64,000 bases of DNA from Sphingobacteriales bacterium (lineage in GTDB: Bacteria > Bacteroidota > Bacteroidia > Chitinophagales > Chitinophagaceae), in assembly GCA_027484425.1 (NCBI GenBank), contig JAIXSZ010000081.1, forward strand, positions 124,001-188,000. The letters are read 5' to 3'. The position numbers and the translations under genes are program-made. The notes beneath the pieces were generated by a model. It saw only the letters and a program-made list of their open reading frames with translations. It ran no database searches and was not told the origin of the DNA. This document shows, one piece after another, positions 43,273-51,337 of the stretch (position 1 is its first letter; each line of letters starts with the position of its first letter).

Positions 43273-45291
43273 TCAATGAAACATCACCGCTTTCAGCTTG
43301 CCTCGGCTTACCGTTTTACCACCTTTTTTGTGATGCATGGTTTTCTTTTTTGCCGCTGGTTTGCTTCGTTTGTGGTTTTTCTTTTTCCTGTGGTTCGGTA
43401 CGCCATGCATTGCCCTGGAACTGGTGCGTGACGGTGAGGGAGCTGGTGCGGCTGCGCTCATGGACTTGGCAATGAGTGCGCCCACTGTAAGGACACCTAC
43501 GCCTATGCCTACGGGCATGATCCATTTCTTGTTCTTTTCAAAGAAACCCTCTTTAGGTTCGTCACCGCCGCCGCTATCATCCGCACTTTTCTTGGCGGCA
43601 CCCTTTGTAGGTGCTTCTGCTACACCGCTTTCCTCATCTCCTCCGCCGGAAGGGGCTACTGCCGTGCTTCCACCGCCGCCGCCGCCGCCTGCGCTTGGAA
43701 GGCTAGAGGGGCTTTCAGCTTCTCCACCGCCACCACCTCCTGAACTGCTGCCGCCGCCGGAACTGCCTCCTGAACTACTACCGCCACCTGAAGAAGAACC
43801 GCTTTTGGATGAGCTGCTACCGCCAGAGCTTTCATCAGACGATGAACCACCATCTGTAAGGCTCTCTGCTGCTTTGGCATCTTCGCCATTCTTACCTTCT
43901 GGTATTTCCTTTTCCGCTTCTTTGTTGGCTTCTTCGTCAAAGTCCTCTGAGCCTTTCCCCTTACCGCCGAAGATGTCGCCGATCTTCTTGAGCGTGGATG
44001 CTATGGCGGCGATAACACCGGATGCTGCCGCTATAGTAGCTGCCGTGATCGGTTCGCCGAGTTCGCCGAGTTCACCTACAGGGTTTTCCGATTCAAACAT
44101 CTCATTGCCGATAACATTCCTTACAGGCATATTCCTGTGCAGCCTGTTTACAGGGTGGTGCGGGTGCATCGGGCTTAGATGCTTCATCCGGCTATTCATT
44201 GCCATTGGCCTGTGAAATCTGCCTGTCCTGTGGTTATACAAAGCCCCGAAGCCGTCCAGCCCATGCACTTCATGGTTCTTGTTGCCCTTGCCGTTGAGAA
44301 TGGCTTTTTTCAGGTTCTCCGGTTTGCCGCCTGCACCATAAAAGATCTTCTCCAGCTTCTTACGGGTTTCCACCAGCTTGTTCCACTTGCCCATGTCCAT
44401 CTTCTTGGCTTTCGCCTGTTCCGGTGTGATATAGCTCCAGCGTAAACGCTTGCCTACATTCCCGATGTTCAGCTTCATGGAGGCGAGAACCCCATTGCGT
44501 AGGGCTACCGTAGCAGGGTTGAACTTGTTGACCACGTTCAGCACCTTTTTCAGGTTAACCTTCTTGACCGCTTTCTTTACGCCCTGTCCGGCTTTCTTGA
44601 TGCCTTGCCCTATCTTTTTGAACAAGCCGCCTTTCTTCTTGCCGCCACCGGATGAGCCGCCGCTTTTCGCTTTCTTTTTGAAGAGCTTGCCGAGTTCGTC
44701 CATGCCCCCGGTGCCTTCCATATAGCCATCGCTATATCCGTCTAAACCGTTTAAATACTGTAGATCCATTTTGTAATCCTTTTTTTCGCTGTATGGTACT
44801 TCGTAGTCGAACTTGTCTGTCACGCAGTCAATGGCTACCTGTTTTCCGGGCAGTTCCGCTATCGGGTAGATGTGCTGGAAATAATCCCTGTGATACTTCG
44901 TAATGCGCAGCTTATGCCTGATGCCCAGGTTGGTCAATATGCTGCTGATAAACGTTGTGTAGCAATCACAATCCACACCCGCTTTCCGGTCATGCCAGCT
45001 ACGTGCAGGGCTTCTTATCTGCTCATAACCGTCCCTGTCCTTGCAGTAGGCGATATGCCCGTACACGAATTGCCAGATATTGCGGCAGGTCTCGTAGTCA
45101 TTCCTTCCTTTCAGGACACCCGCTATCCCTTTTGTGTGCTGGAGTGTCTTATATACCACTTTCGGTATGAATGATACGGTATCACCCACGCCTGCATTTT
45201 TCATGACGGTATGCGTGTCCACGTTCGCCTTGGGAAACAGGTGGTCATACTCAGTCCCGCTTTTAATCGTCCTCGCTTTTCTTGCTTCCAT
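43273..45291 (-). CDS. Transglutaminase-like cysteine protease fused to a Ser/Gly-rich membrane-anchored tail
   Basis: 672 residues. The N-terminal domain (about 40-165) has a Cys-His-Asp set typical of transglutaminase-like proteases: GVDCDCYTTFISSIL (Cys108), DYFQHIYPIAEL (His140) and QVAIDCVTD (Asp155). A very basic Lys/Gly region follows (about 205-260), then a long low-complexity stretch of Ser and Gly (about 490-585). After that come one membrane helix (MPVGIGVGVLTVGALIA) and a basic end (HRKKKNHKRSKPAAKKK). A protease at the head of a structural operon could mature virion proteins. Shares a 29-bp overlap with the upstream gene. Confidence 0.7.
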   Translation of the reverse strand: MEARKARTIKSGTEYDHLFPKANVDTHTVMKNAGVGDTVSFIPKVVYKTLQHTKGIAGVLKGRNDYETCRNIWQFVYGHIAYCKDRDGYEQIRSPARSWHDRKAGVDCDCYTTFISSILTNLGIRHKLRITKYHRDYFQHIYPIAELPGKQVAIDCVTDKFDYEVPYSEKKDYKMDLQYLNGLDGYSDGYMEGTGGMDELGKLFKKKAKSGGSSGGGKKKGGLFKKIGQGIKKAGQGVKKAVKKVNLKKVLNVVNKFNPATVALRNGVLASMKLNIGNVGKRLRWSYITPEQAKAKKMDMGKWNKLVETRKKLEKIFYGAGGKPENLKKAILNGKGNKNHEVHGLDGFGALYNHRTGRFHRPMAMNSRMKHLSPMHPHHPVNRLHRNMPVRNVIGNEMFESENPVGELGELGEPITAATIAAASGVIAAIASTLKKIGDIFGGKGKGSEDFDEEANKEAEKEIPEGKNGEDAKAAESLTDGGSSSDESSGGSSSSKSGSSSGGGSSSGGSSGGGSSSGGGGGGEAESPSSLPSAGGGGGGGSTAVAPSGGGDEESGVAEAPTKGAAKKSADDSGGGDEPKEGFFEKNKKWIMPVGIGVGVLTVGALIAKSMSAAAPAPSPSRTSSRAMHGVPNHRKKKNHKRSKPAAKKKTMHHKKGGKTVSRGKLKAVMFH

Positions 45292-45775
45292 TCTTTTCGT
45301 GTTTTAACGTCAGGTCTTGTTTATGTTCGAAGGGTATCTGCGACCAGCCGAGGTCTATGGTCGTGATGACACCTACGTTGAAAACAATTGACTTGTTATT
45401 GAGCAATGACTTGACCACATCATACATCACCGAGAAAAAGCTGAGGACGGGTATCTTGACCATCATGTCCTTTATCAGCACTTGTCCGTAGGCAGGTATC
45501 TTAATGTCTTTGTTGACGACCTGTGAGCTTCCGGCAAGCACATCTTTATGGGTGATCTCTATGAACGGGTACTTGATCTTGAAACTCGCCCCGGTTGGGT
45601 TCTTCAGCAGTGCATCTACCCGTATCGTCAGCCCGTCAAGGCTTAACTGGTGGATGTTTGCATTGGGTATCACCTGCAATTGAACTCCTGCTCTGCGTAT
45701 TCGTGCGAAGTAGATGGCTCCTGCGATCATTCCTGCTCCGATGGCTGTTCCTGCGATAACTTTTGTTGCGCTCAT
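45263..45775 (-). CDS. LEA-14-like (WHy) domain protein with N-terminal membrane helix
   Basis: 170 residues. An N-terminal hydrophobic segment (VIAGTAIGAGMIAGAIYFA) precedes a ~120-residue beta sandwich like LEA14/WHy proteins: LTIRVDALLKNPTGASFKIKY, then alternating strands and KIPAYGQVLIKDMMVKIP. The C-terminus is charged. WHy domains occur in stress and membrane proteins; the role here is unknown. Overlaps the upstream small membrane gene by 4 bp. Confidence 0.65.
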   Translation of the reverse strand: MSATKVIAGTAIGAGMIAGAIYFARIRRAGVQLQVIPNANIHQLSLDGLTIRVDALLKNPTGASFKIKYPFIEITHKDVLAGSSQVVNKDIKIPAYGQVLIKDMMVKIPVLSFFSVMYDVVKSLLNNKSIVFNVGVITTIDLGWSQIPFEHKQDLTLKHEKNGSKKSEDD

Positions 45776-45963
45776 TGTTCCCTTTGTTTTCTCTTTCTCT
45801 CGATATATTCAGCCGTTAGCTTGTAGCCGAGCCAGACTGCACCGCCCAAAAAGGCTTTGAGGCCATAATCCAGCAGGCCATTTACGTCCACATTGGCGAG
45901 GAGTATCGTACCTGTAAGCAATACATTGCTGAAATGCGTTGTCGCACTATCTGTCTTTACCAT
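45772..45963 (-). CDS. Small membrane protein
   Basis: 63 residues with a hydrophobic core (LLTGTILLANVDVNGLL, AFLGGAVWLGYKLTA) and a very basic C-terminal tail (EYIERKRKQREQ). Translationally coupled (4-bp overlap) to the LEA-like gene. Size and topology would suit a small virion-membrane or holin-type protein. Confidence 0.55.
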   Translation of the reverse strand: MVKTDSATTHFSNVLLTGTILLANVDVNGLLDYGLKAFLGGAVWLGYKLTAEYIERKRKQREQ

Positions 45964-46004
45964 AAATTCTTAGTTGATTTTATGAAAGGTATCACCGGCG
46001 GGAA

Positions 46005-46059
46005 GGGGTGATGTCCGTGTTTGGGCCAAAGAGGACAGTTGTTCCACCACAATCCCCAT
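46005..46059 (-). pseudogene. Truncated copy of the start of the gene at 54267
   Basis: The minus strand from 46059 reads ATGGGGATTGTGGTGGA, then (after a ~10-nt deletion) ACTGTCCTCTTTGGCCCAA and CGGACAT. This aligns with 54267-54326 on the plus strand. The copied frame is shifted and short. As at 54 kb, it lies directly downstream of a small HTH gene. A 14-bp direct repeat TCCACCACAATCCC (46043-46056 and 46063-46076) marks a local duplication. Confidence 0.6.
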
Positions 46060-46086
46060 AAATCCACCACAATCCCTGAACTTCCA

Positions 46087-46314
46087 TTATCCGGTAATGG
46101 TCTCGGACGGCATTCCCAGCTTTTGCAGGATGATCTTTACCTGCGCATTGGTGTAGTATCTCCCACGCTTATCGCCTATGTCGGCTTTGAATGGTGTTAC
46201 CCATCTATAGAAGGTCTTCAGGCTGATACCGTATAACTCCGCAAGCTGCAAACTGGTCAGCGGCTTGAGGGTAAACGTAATATCTCCGTTAGCCTCGTTG
46301 ACGTGTTTGTCCAT
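46087..46314 (-). CDS. Small helix-turn-helix (MerR/excisionase-like) protein, copy 1
   Basis: 75 residues. SLQLAELYGISLKTFYRWVTP is a compact helix-turn-helix followed by a wing-like DIGDKRGRYYT and a terminal helix (NAQVKIILQKLGMP). The closest relative in the window is the 71-aa protein at 54048-54263, with matching YG[IV]S, KTF, [DE]KRGRY and KLG[MF]P positions. Likely a DNA-binding regulator of the minus-strand block or an excision factor. It precedes the structural block and follows the 180-aa gene by 2 bp. Confidence 0.7.
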   Translation of the reverse strand: MDKHVNEANGDITFTLKPLTSLQLAELYGISLKTFYRWVTPFKADIGDKRGRYYTNAQVKIILQKLGMPSETITG

Positions 46315-46316
46315 AA

Positions 46317-46859
46317 TTATTGGTTGATGTAGTTAAAGTGATAGATCGTAGTATAGAATGACTGTAGCAGGCTCTTGGCGTTCATATCTACGAGCTTGTC
46401 GTGGCACTGCTGGAGTATGCCCTTTGACGGATGCAGGCAATACAGGTAGTAGTGGTTAGCCAACACCGTATAGTGTTTAAGGTGTCCGGGTACGTTCTTA
46501 CGTGTTTCTTCCACCGCATGAAGCCAGCCCTTTGTTTCGGGGAAGCCTTGGTGATACTTCGGGTTCAGCCAGATAGAGGGTGACGGCAGCACGCTCTGCT
46601 CTTTTGAGGCGAGGTAGTTCTTGGTCAGGATGATGCGCTCACAAAAAGCAATAAGGGCTTTCTTGCGGTGGGTAGCTTCTTTGAAATAAGTGATCAGGTG
46701 TTCTTTCGCCTGCCTTATTTCATCGTCAGTAAATTTCTGCTCGCTCCATAACAGGGCGTGGGCGAAGTTCCATGCTACCTTGCCCAGGTAGAACACGTTC
46801 ATTTTCCTTTGTGCGAACTTCTTTTTCGGCGGCATGAGGTCTTTCATCTTTGTATTCAT
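46317..46859 (-). CDS. Hypothetical protein, first gene of the minus-strand block
   Basis: 180 residues, basic N-terminus (MPPKKKFAQRKMNVFYLGK), predicted all-helical, with Trp/His/Tyr-rich segments (HALLWSEQKF, LKHYTVLANHYYLYCLHP). No membrane segment and no recognised family. It lies next to the HTH gene and downstream of the iterated repeats at 46921-47020, so it could be a replication initiator or regulator acting on them (inference only). Confidence 0.55.
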   Translation of the reverse strand: MNTKMKDLMPPKKKFAQRKMNVFYLGKVAWNFAHALLWSEQKFTDDEIRQAKEHLITYFKEATHRKKALIAFCERIILTKNYLASKEQSVLPSPSIWLNPKYHQGFPETKGWLHAVEETRKNVPGHLKHYTVLANHYYLYCLHPSKGILQQCHDKLVDMNAKSLLQSFYTTIYHFNYINQ

Positions 46860-46920
46860 AATCGTCTGTTTTTGACTTTTTTCGACACAAAGATGCTATT
46901 GCCGCAAAGGGCTACTTTCC

Positions 46921-47020
46921 AGTTAGCGCAGGTAACGAAGGGTAACGCAAACAAATAGCAGGAAATAGCAGGTAACTGCATGAAACGTAACGAAACGTAT
47001 CAAAACGTAAGGTTTCGGCA
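46921..47020. repeat. Tract of ten imperfect 10-bp units (iteron- or operator-like) in the 487-bp divergent region
   Basis: Units in strict 10-bp register from 46921 include GGTAACGAAG, GGTAACGCAA, ACAAATAGCA, GGAAATAGCA, GGTAACTGCA, TGAAACGTAA, CGAAACGTAT and CAAAACGTAA. The period equals one DNA turn. It lies in the gap 46860-47346 between the divergent minus-strand block and the DUF262 operon. That gap has no convincing gene; a 70-codon minus-strand frame at 47108-47320 has no supporting feature. Candidate replication origin or operator. Confidence 0.65.
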
Positions 47021-47346
47021 CGTTTGTGACAGTTGTTGAGAGTTTATGCCAGTTTCCACCAATTTCTACGAGGATAAAGTAAAGTTCAATGGCGGATAAA
47101 CAATTGTTCAGTTTGAGTTAATTGCGATTTGCCCGGAAATCGGCGGAGGTTTAAAATAAGTTGAAAATACTTGACCAAACATTGCCGAAAGTCGAAAATT
47201 AATAGGCAACTTATCGTCCGCAATCAAAAATACCGTGTTTTTACGGTCTAAAATGTTGAAAAAATCACGTTTATTGGGACGAAAAATGATTAGATGGTAG
47301 GAAAATACCTTTACAGCCAATAAAATTAAAGTAGTTTATAAAGATT

Positions 47347-49137
47347 ATGAGCAATCTGCTATATACAGTATACGATATTTTCAACGATAGTAAAGAGGGT
47401 TATCTGACCAAAGAGGGCAAGGAGTATTTTAATATACCGGTCTATCAACGGGGGTACAAATGGAGACCACTTCAAGTAAGGAAGTTGCTGGCTGACATAA
47501 ATAATTTTCAACCTGAAGGAGACAAGTTTTATTGTCTACAAAATATCACTATTGTACCAGATAAGGACTTGCCTGCCTTTAGTGTTGTTGATGGACAGCA
47601 AAGATTGACGACCCTTGTTGTTCTACTTTCCTATCTAAACAAAAAGGAATTGATAAGAAGCAAAGTCCGCTTTCCGCACCAATCAATTCGAGAAGAAACA
47701 AACAATTTTATCAACAACATCATTATAGATGATGAAGGGTTTATTGAAGATCAGCAGTGGGATACATTCATCAAGCATAACCCCAATTTCGACCATCAGG
47801 ACATATTTTATTTGTTTTCCGCCTATCAGGCAATTGACGGTTGGTTTAAGGAAACCAAAATTGATAAGAGTGGTTTCGCAAATAAGCTTTTAGCGAACGT
47901 TCGACTTATCGTGAATAATATTTCAGATGACAGCAAGGAAGAAAAGATATTCGGCAATTTGAATTCAAAGCGAATCCCTTTGGACGGTGCAGATCTCGTT
48001 CGTGCCATATTAATTACACGTGTTGCATACGAAGAAGGGAAAAGAGATTTAGGTACGGACATAAAAAACATAGTGCGGGTAAATGAAAGACGGGTGCGTA
48101 TCGGTTGGGAACTTGATGAGATAAATAATTGGTGGAGTAGAAGAGAAGTCAAAAGCTACTACCGAAGATTTATTTCAGTCAAATCAGATGAAATTAATGA
48201 CGGGAACAAGCTATTTAAGGACGATAAATTTCCGATAAATAACTTGCTTCTATTGTTTGCAGAAAAAAGCGGTAAAGACAAACTAACATTGGAATTTATC
48301 GAAGAAAGAAATAATAATGCCTTAGAGCTTTACAAGGAAATTATTAAGCTTCATACAACACTAAAGGATTGGTTTCAGGATAAGGAGATATATCATTACT
48401 TGGGATTTTTATTTGCACAAAGTCGTATTAAGTTCAAAGATGTGTGGGAAACATGGGACACATCGGCAGGAACCAGGAAACAATTTATTGCCTACCTGAA
48501 AAGTAAAATGAAGGATGTAATCCAAAAGGCTGACGAAATATTAGACCTTCAAGACGAGGATATAAATTGGTATGATGACCAACAAGATAAGCTTATAAAA
48601 ATACTTGTCCTCCTCGATGTGATTTGGAGTGTAAAGGAAAACAACCCTCTATTACCTAGTTCCGCGTTTGAAAGATACGGTCATGATATAGAGCATATCT
48701 TCCCTCAAAATCCCAAAGAAATAAAAGACAAAAAGGGGTATATCCAGTTCTTAAACACTTATGTATTGAAAACTCCAAACAAAAAGATTTTAGAGGAGTT
48801 TGATAGTAAGTATGATGATCTTGAATTTCAAAAAAAGGTTGAGGAGTTTATTTCCCGACATACGTCGGAAATAAAAATCCATTCAATTGGAAATTTGGTA
48901 CTCCTGAACTCCATAAAGAACAGGAGCATAGGGAATAACCCTTACGCAAAAAAAAGGGCTTCTCTAGTTGACGATGTTAATAACGGCATTTTTATGCGAC
49001 CACACACCCTGAAAGTTTTTGTTCGCTATTTTGACAATGGGAAGATGGAACATCCTGATACGGCGCACTGGACTAATATAGACGTTGAAGCAAATGCTGG
49101 CGCAATTCAACGAACTCTTACTTCATTTTTAAACTAG
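47347..49137 (+). CDS. DUF262/DUF1524 (GmrSD-like) protein with HNH nuclease
   Basis: 596 residues. The DUF262 domain begins IPVYQRGYKWRPLQVRKLL and includes the nucleotide-binding signature FSVVDGQQRLTTLVVLL (near residue 80). DUF1524 is C-terminal, with the HNH-type motif HDIEHIFPQNPKE and the downstream GNLVLLNSIKNRSIGNNPYA. GmrSD enzymes are type IV, NTP-dependent endonucleases that cut modified (e.g. glucosylated hydroxymethylcytosine) phage DNA. A second DUF262 protein is encoded 6 bp downstream, so this is a two-protein variant. It is the first gene of a three-gene operon. Confidence 0.9.
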   Translation: MSNLLYTVYDIFNDSKEGYLTKEGKEYFNIPVYQRGYKWRPLQVRKLLADINNFQPEGDKFYCLQNITIVPDKDLPAFSVVDGQQRLTTLVVLLSYLNKKELIRSKVRFPHQSIREETNNFINNIIIDDEGFIEDQQWDTFIKHNPNFDHQDIFYLFSAYQAIDGWFKETKIDKSGFANKLLANVRLIVNNISDDSKEEKIFGNLNSKRIPLDGADLVRAILITRVAYEEGKRDLGTDIKNIVRVNERRVRIGWELDEINNWWSRREVKSYYRRFISVKSDEINDGNKLFKDDKFPINNLLLLFAEKSGKDKLTLEFIEERNNNALELYKEIIKLHTTLKDWFQDKEIYHYLGFLFAQSRIKFKDVWETWDTSAGTRKQFIAYLKSKMKDVIQKADEILDLQDEDINWYDDQQDKLIKILVLLDVIWSVKENNPLLPSSAFERYGHDIEHIFPQNPKEIKDKKGYIQFLNTYVLKTPNKKILEEFDSKYDDLEFQKKVEEFISRHTSEIKIHSIGNLVLLNSIKNRSIGNNPYAKKRASLVDDVNNGIFMRPHTLKVFVRYFDNGKMEHPDTAHWTNIDVEANAGAIQRTLTSFLN

Positions 49138-49143
49138 TCGACA

Positions 49144-51318
49144 ATGGCCATAAATAAATTCCTTGAAGAGCTTTCGGTAGAGGATTTGCTAAATAAGTAT
49201 AACTTCATTATTCCTGAAATTCAACGAGAGTATGTTTGGGGGAGTAATGAGCAAAATATTCTTGATAAGTTCTTCTTAGACATTAAAGAGGGAATAAACG
49301 AAACATCCTTGAGCGAGGAGGACACCGTACAAATTGAAGCCTTTCAAAAGATGCTTCAGAAAGTGGATAGTAAGGACAAGGAAAACGTCCGAAAACTAAT
49401 GGATACATACCTTGCAAAAAAGGACATGAACATTGGCTTTTTATATTCCTATAAGCCCGGCTACTATATCTATAATGATCTTGATGAAGACGTTTATCTG
49501 ATAGATGGGCAGCAACGTCTTACAACTCTTTTTTTATCGTTGTTTTATTTTGCCTTAAAGGAGAAAGAGAACTACGAAGATTTTTTGAACTTATTTAGGT
49601 TCGATCAGTCTTTGGAGCGCATTGCATTTGATTATAGGGTCAGGACTCTCACGCACAATTTTTTAATTGAATTACTTGCTCGATGCCAATCAATAGAAGA
49701 CCTTGTTAACATTAAAGAGAAAACTTGGTTTTTGACTGACTTCGCATTAGATGTAACTGTGAATTCAATGGTCAATACGTTAAGAAAACTACATGAGTTT
49801 TTCGGTAAGGACGACAAAAAGTACTATCAGTTTATCAAGAAACAAATCAGGTTTTGGCATTTTAAAACTGAAGAGACCTCGCAAGGTGAAGAGCTATATA
49901 TCACAATGAATTCAAGAGGCCAACAATTGGCAGACAATGAGACATTACGAGCAAGTCTTTTTGAAAATGAAAAAGTAAAAAAGCAGCAGATTGCTTGGGG
50001 TGCTAAATGGGAAAGATGGCAAGACTTCTTTTGGCAAAACAAACAGGCTGGAGGAAATGCCGATTTAGGGCTTAACCAATTTCTAAAATGGGTTAATATT
50101 ATAGAGTGCTTCACAACAAAACAATTTAAGACGAAGGATGAAGGTGAGAAGATGTATAAAAGTTTAATCTCCGAAAATCGGCTGCTTGACTATGTTACGC
50201 TATTCGAAATTGAACCGTACTTTGAATCACTATATAAACTAGCTGAACTTCATAAACAGGGTTATTTTAATGATAGTTATTTCAAAGCCAACTTTTCCAG
50301 TGATTGGCTGAAAGCAGAAATGTCTCAGCTCAACTTAATGAAGCTTTTACCTGCTATTCTTTATTTAAAATATAATCAGGATGCTGACCAGCATCTAAAT
50401 AGGTTTATCAGGTTTTTTGCCAATCTGACAAACGAAGTTGACATTGCTAAGAACCCCGACACCTATATAATAGACGCAATCGCTATCACAAATCTATTCG
50501 TTAAAAAGGGATATTCAGATGTGGCAAGCATTACAGAATTCAAAGATCAATTTCCTAAATTTCTCACAAGTGAAGAAGTCTTTAAATTGAATCAATTCAG
50601 CAACGAAACAGATGAAGTAAAGAGAACTGAAACAGAAATCGCATTTTGGAACGCGGAGGATTTTCAAATTCCCAAGGGAAGAATTGGCCACCTGATACAA
50701 ATGACAGTGTTTCAAGGTCAACCGGGGCAATTTATATTCAATCGCCAATATAACTACCAAAACATCAATGATTTTAATTTAACCATTTTCAAAGAGATTT
50801 TTGCACTCTATAAAGAGGCTAATAATAACATTGGCATTGTTTGGGGTAATCTCATCAATTCAGATTTATATATACAAGCTGGCGACAGAGTTTACTATCA
50901 GGGATCGTGGAAAACCAACAATTCCCTTTTGCGGCTGATATTAGAACGGTACACAAGGAAATCGGAGAGTTTGACAGAATATCTTATTTCTAAAGAAAGA
51001 GACTTTATAAAGCTGTACACGGAGGACGGGATGCGAGCTGAAAGCGACCCCAAAAAGCAACTCTATCTGTACTATATACTGCATAAACGGGTGCTTAACA
51101 AATGGGAATGGAAGAAGTGGAATTTCGGAATGTACGATGAAGATGACTATCCTGACCACGACAGTCTGTTTAATAGGGGATTTATATACCAATTCTACAA
51201 TTCACAATGGCGTTATAACGTAGGTTACGAGGCAGGTTCAGGGTTGTGGGTGCAAGACAATTATGATCCAAAGCGAAAATACTTTACTGAGTTACTTACC
51301 TGGGCAAACCTAAATTAG
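49144..51318 (+). CDS. Second DUF262-family protein without recognisable HNH
   Basis: 724 residues. The N-terminal DUF262 signature has IIPEIQREYVWGSNEQNIL and VYLIDGQQRLTTLFLSLFY, plus the conserved YITMNSRGQQLADNETLRA. The C-terminal part is helical and then aromatic-rich (WEWKKWNFGMYDEDDYPDH), with no HNH pair, so nuclease activity probably resides in the partner at 47347-49137. Pairs of DUF262 proteins with and without DUF1524 occur in defence islands. Confidence 0.88.
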   Translation: MAINKFLEELSVEDLLNKYNFIIPEIQREYVWGSNEQNILDKFFLDIKEGINETSLSEEDTVQIEAFQKMLQKVDSKDKENVRKLMDTYLAKKDMNIGFLYSYKPGYYIYNDLDEDVYLIDGQQRLTTLFLSLFYFALKEKENYEDFLNLFRFDQSLERIAFDYRVRTLTHNFLIELLARCQSIEDLVNIKEKTWFLTDFALDVTVNSMVNTLRKLHEFFGKDDKKYYQFIKKQIRFWHFKTEETSQGEELYITMNSRGQQLADNETLRASLFENEKVKKQQIAWGAKWERWQDFFWQNKQAGGNADLGLNQFLKWVNIIECFTTKQFKTKDEGEKMYKSLISENRLLDYVTLFEIEPYFESLYKLAELHKQGYFNDSYFKANFSSDWLKAEMSQLNLMKLLPAILYLKYNQDADQHLNRFIRFFANLTNEVDIAKNPDTYIIDAIAITNLFVKKGYSDVASITEFKDQFPKFLTSEEVFKLNQFSNETDEVKRTETEIAFWNAEDFQIPKGRIGHLIQMTVFQGQPGQFIFNRQYNYQNINDFNLTIFKEIFALYKEANNNIGIVWGNLINSDLYIQAGDRVYYQGSWKTNNSLLRLILERYTRKSESLTEYLISKERDFIKLYTEDGMRAESDPKKQLYLYYILHKRVLNKWEWKKWNFGMYDEDDYPDHDSLFNRGFIYQFYNSQWRYNVGYEAGSGLWVQDNYDPKRKYFTELLTWANLN

Positions 51319-51337
51319 ACAATCAGGCTCTATTTCA

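Noticed and set aside
43337-44215. 292-codon plus-strand frame opposite the Ser/Gly-rich protein
   Set aside because: The Pro/Ser/Leu-rich translation mirrors the low-complexity coding strand; no independent evidence for a gene.
46951-47010. Possible CRISPR array from the short phased repeats
   Set aside because: Units are 10 bp with no spacers and diverge in sequence; this is an iteron or operator pattern, and no cas gene is present.
47108-47320. 70-codon minus-strand frame between the iterated repeats and the DUF262 gene
   Set aside because: No family, no start context, and it lies in an A+T-rich promoter-like region opposite to the DUF262 operon; better read as non-coding.
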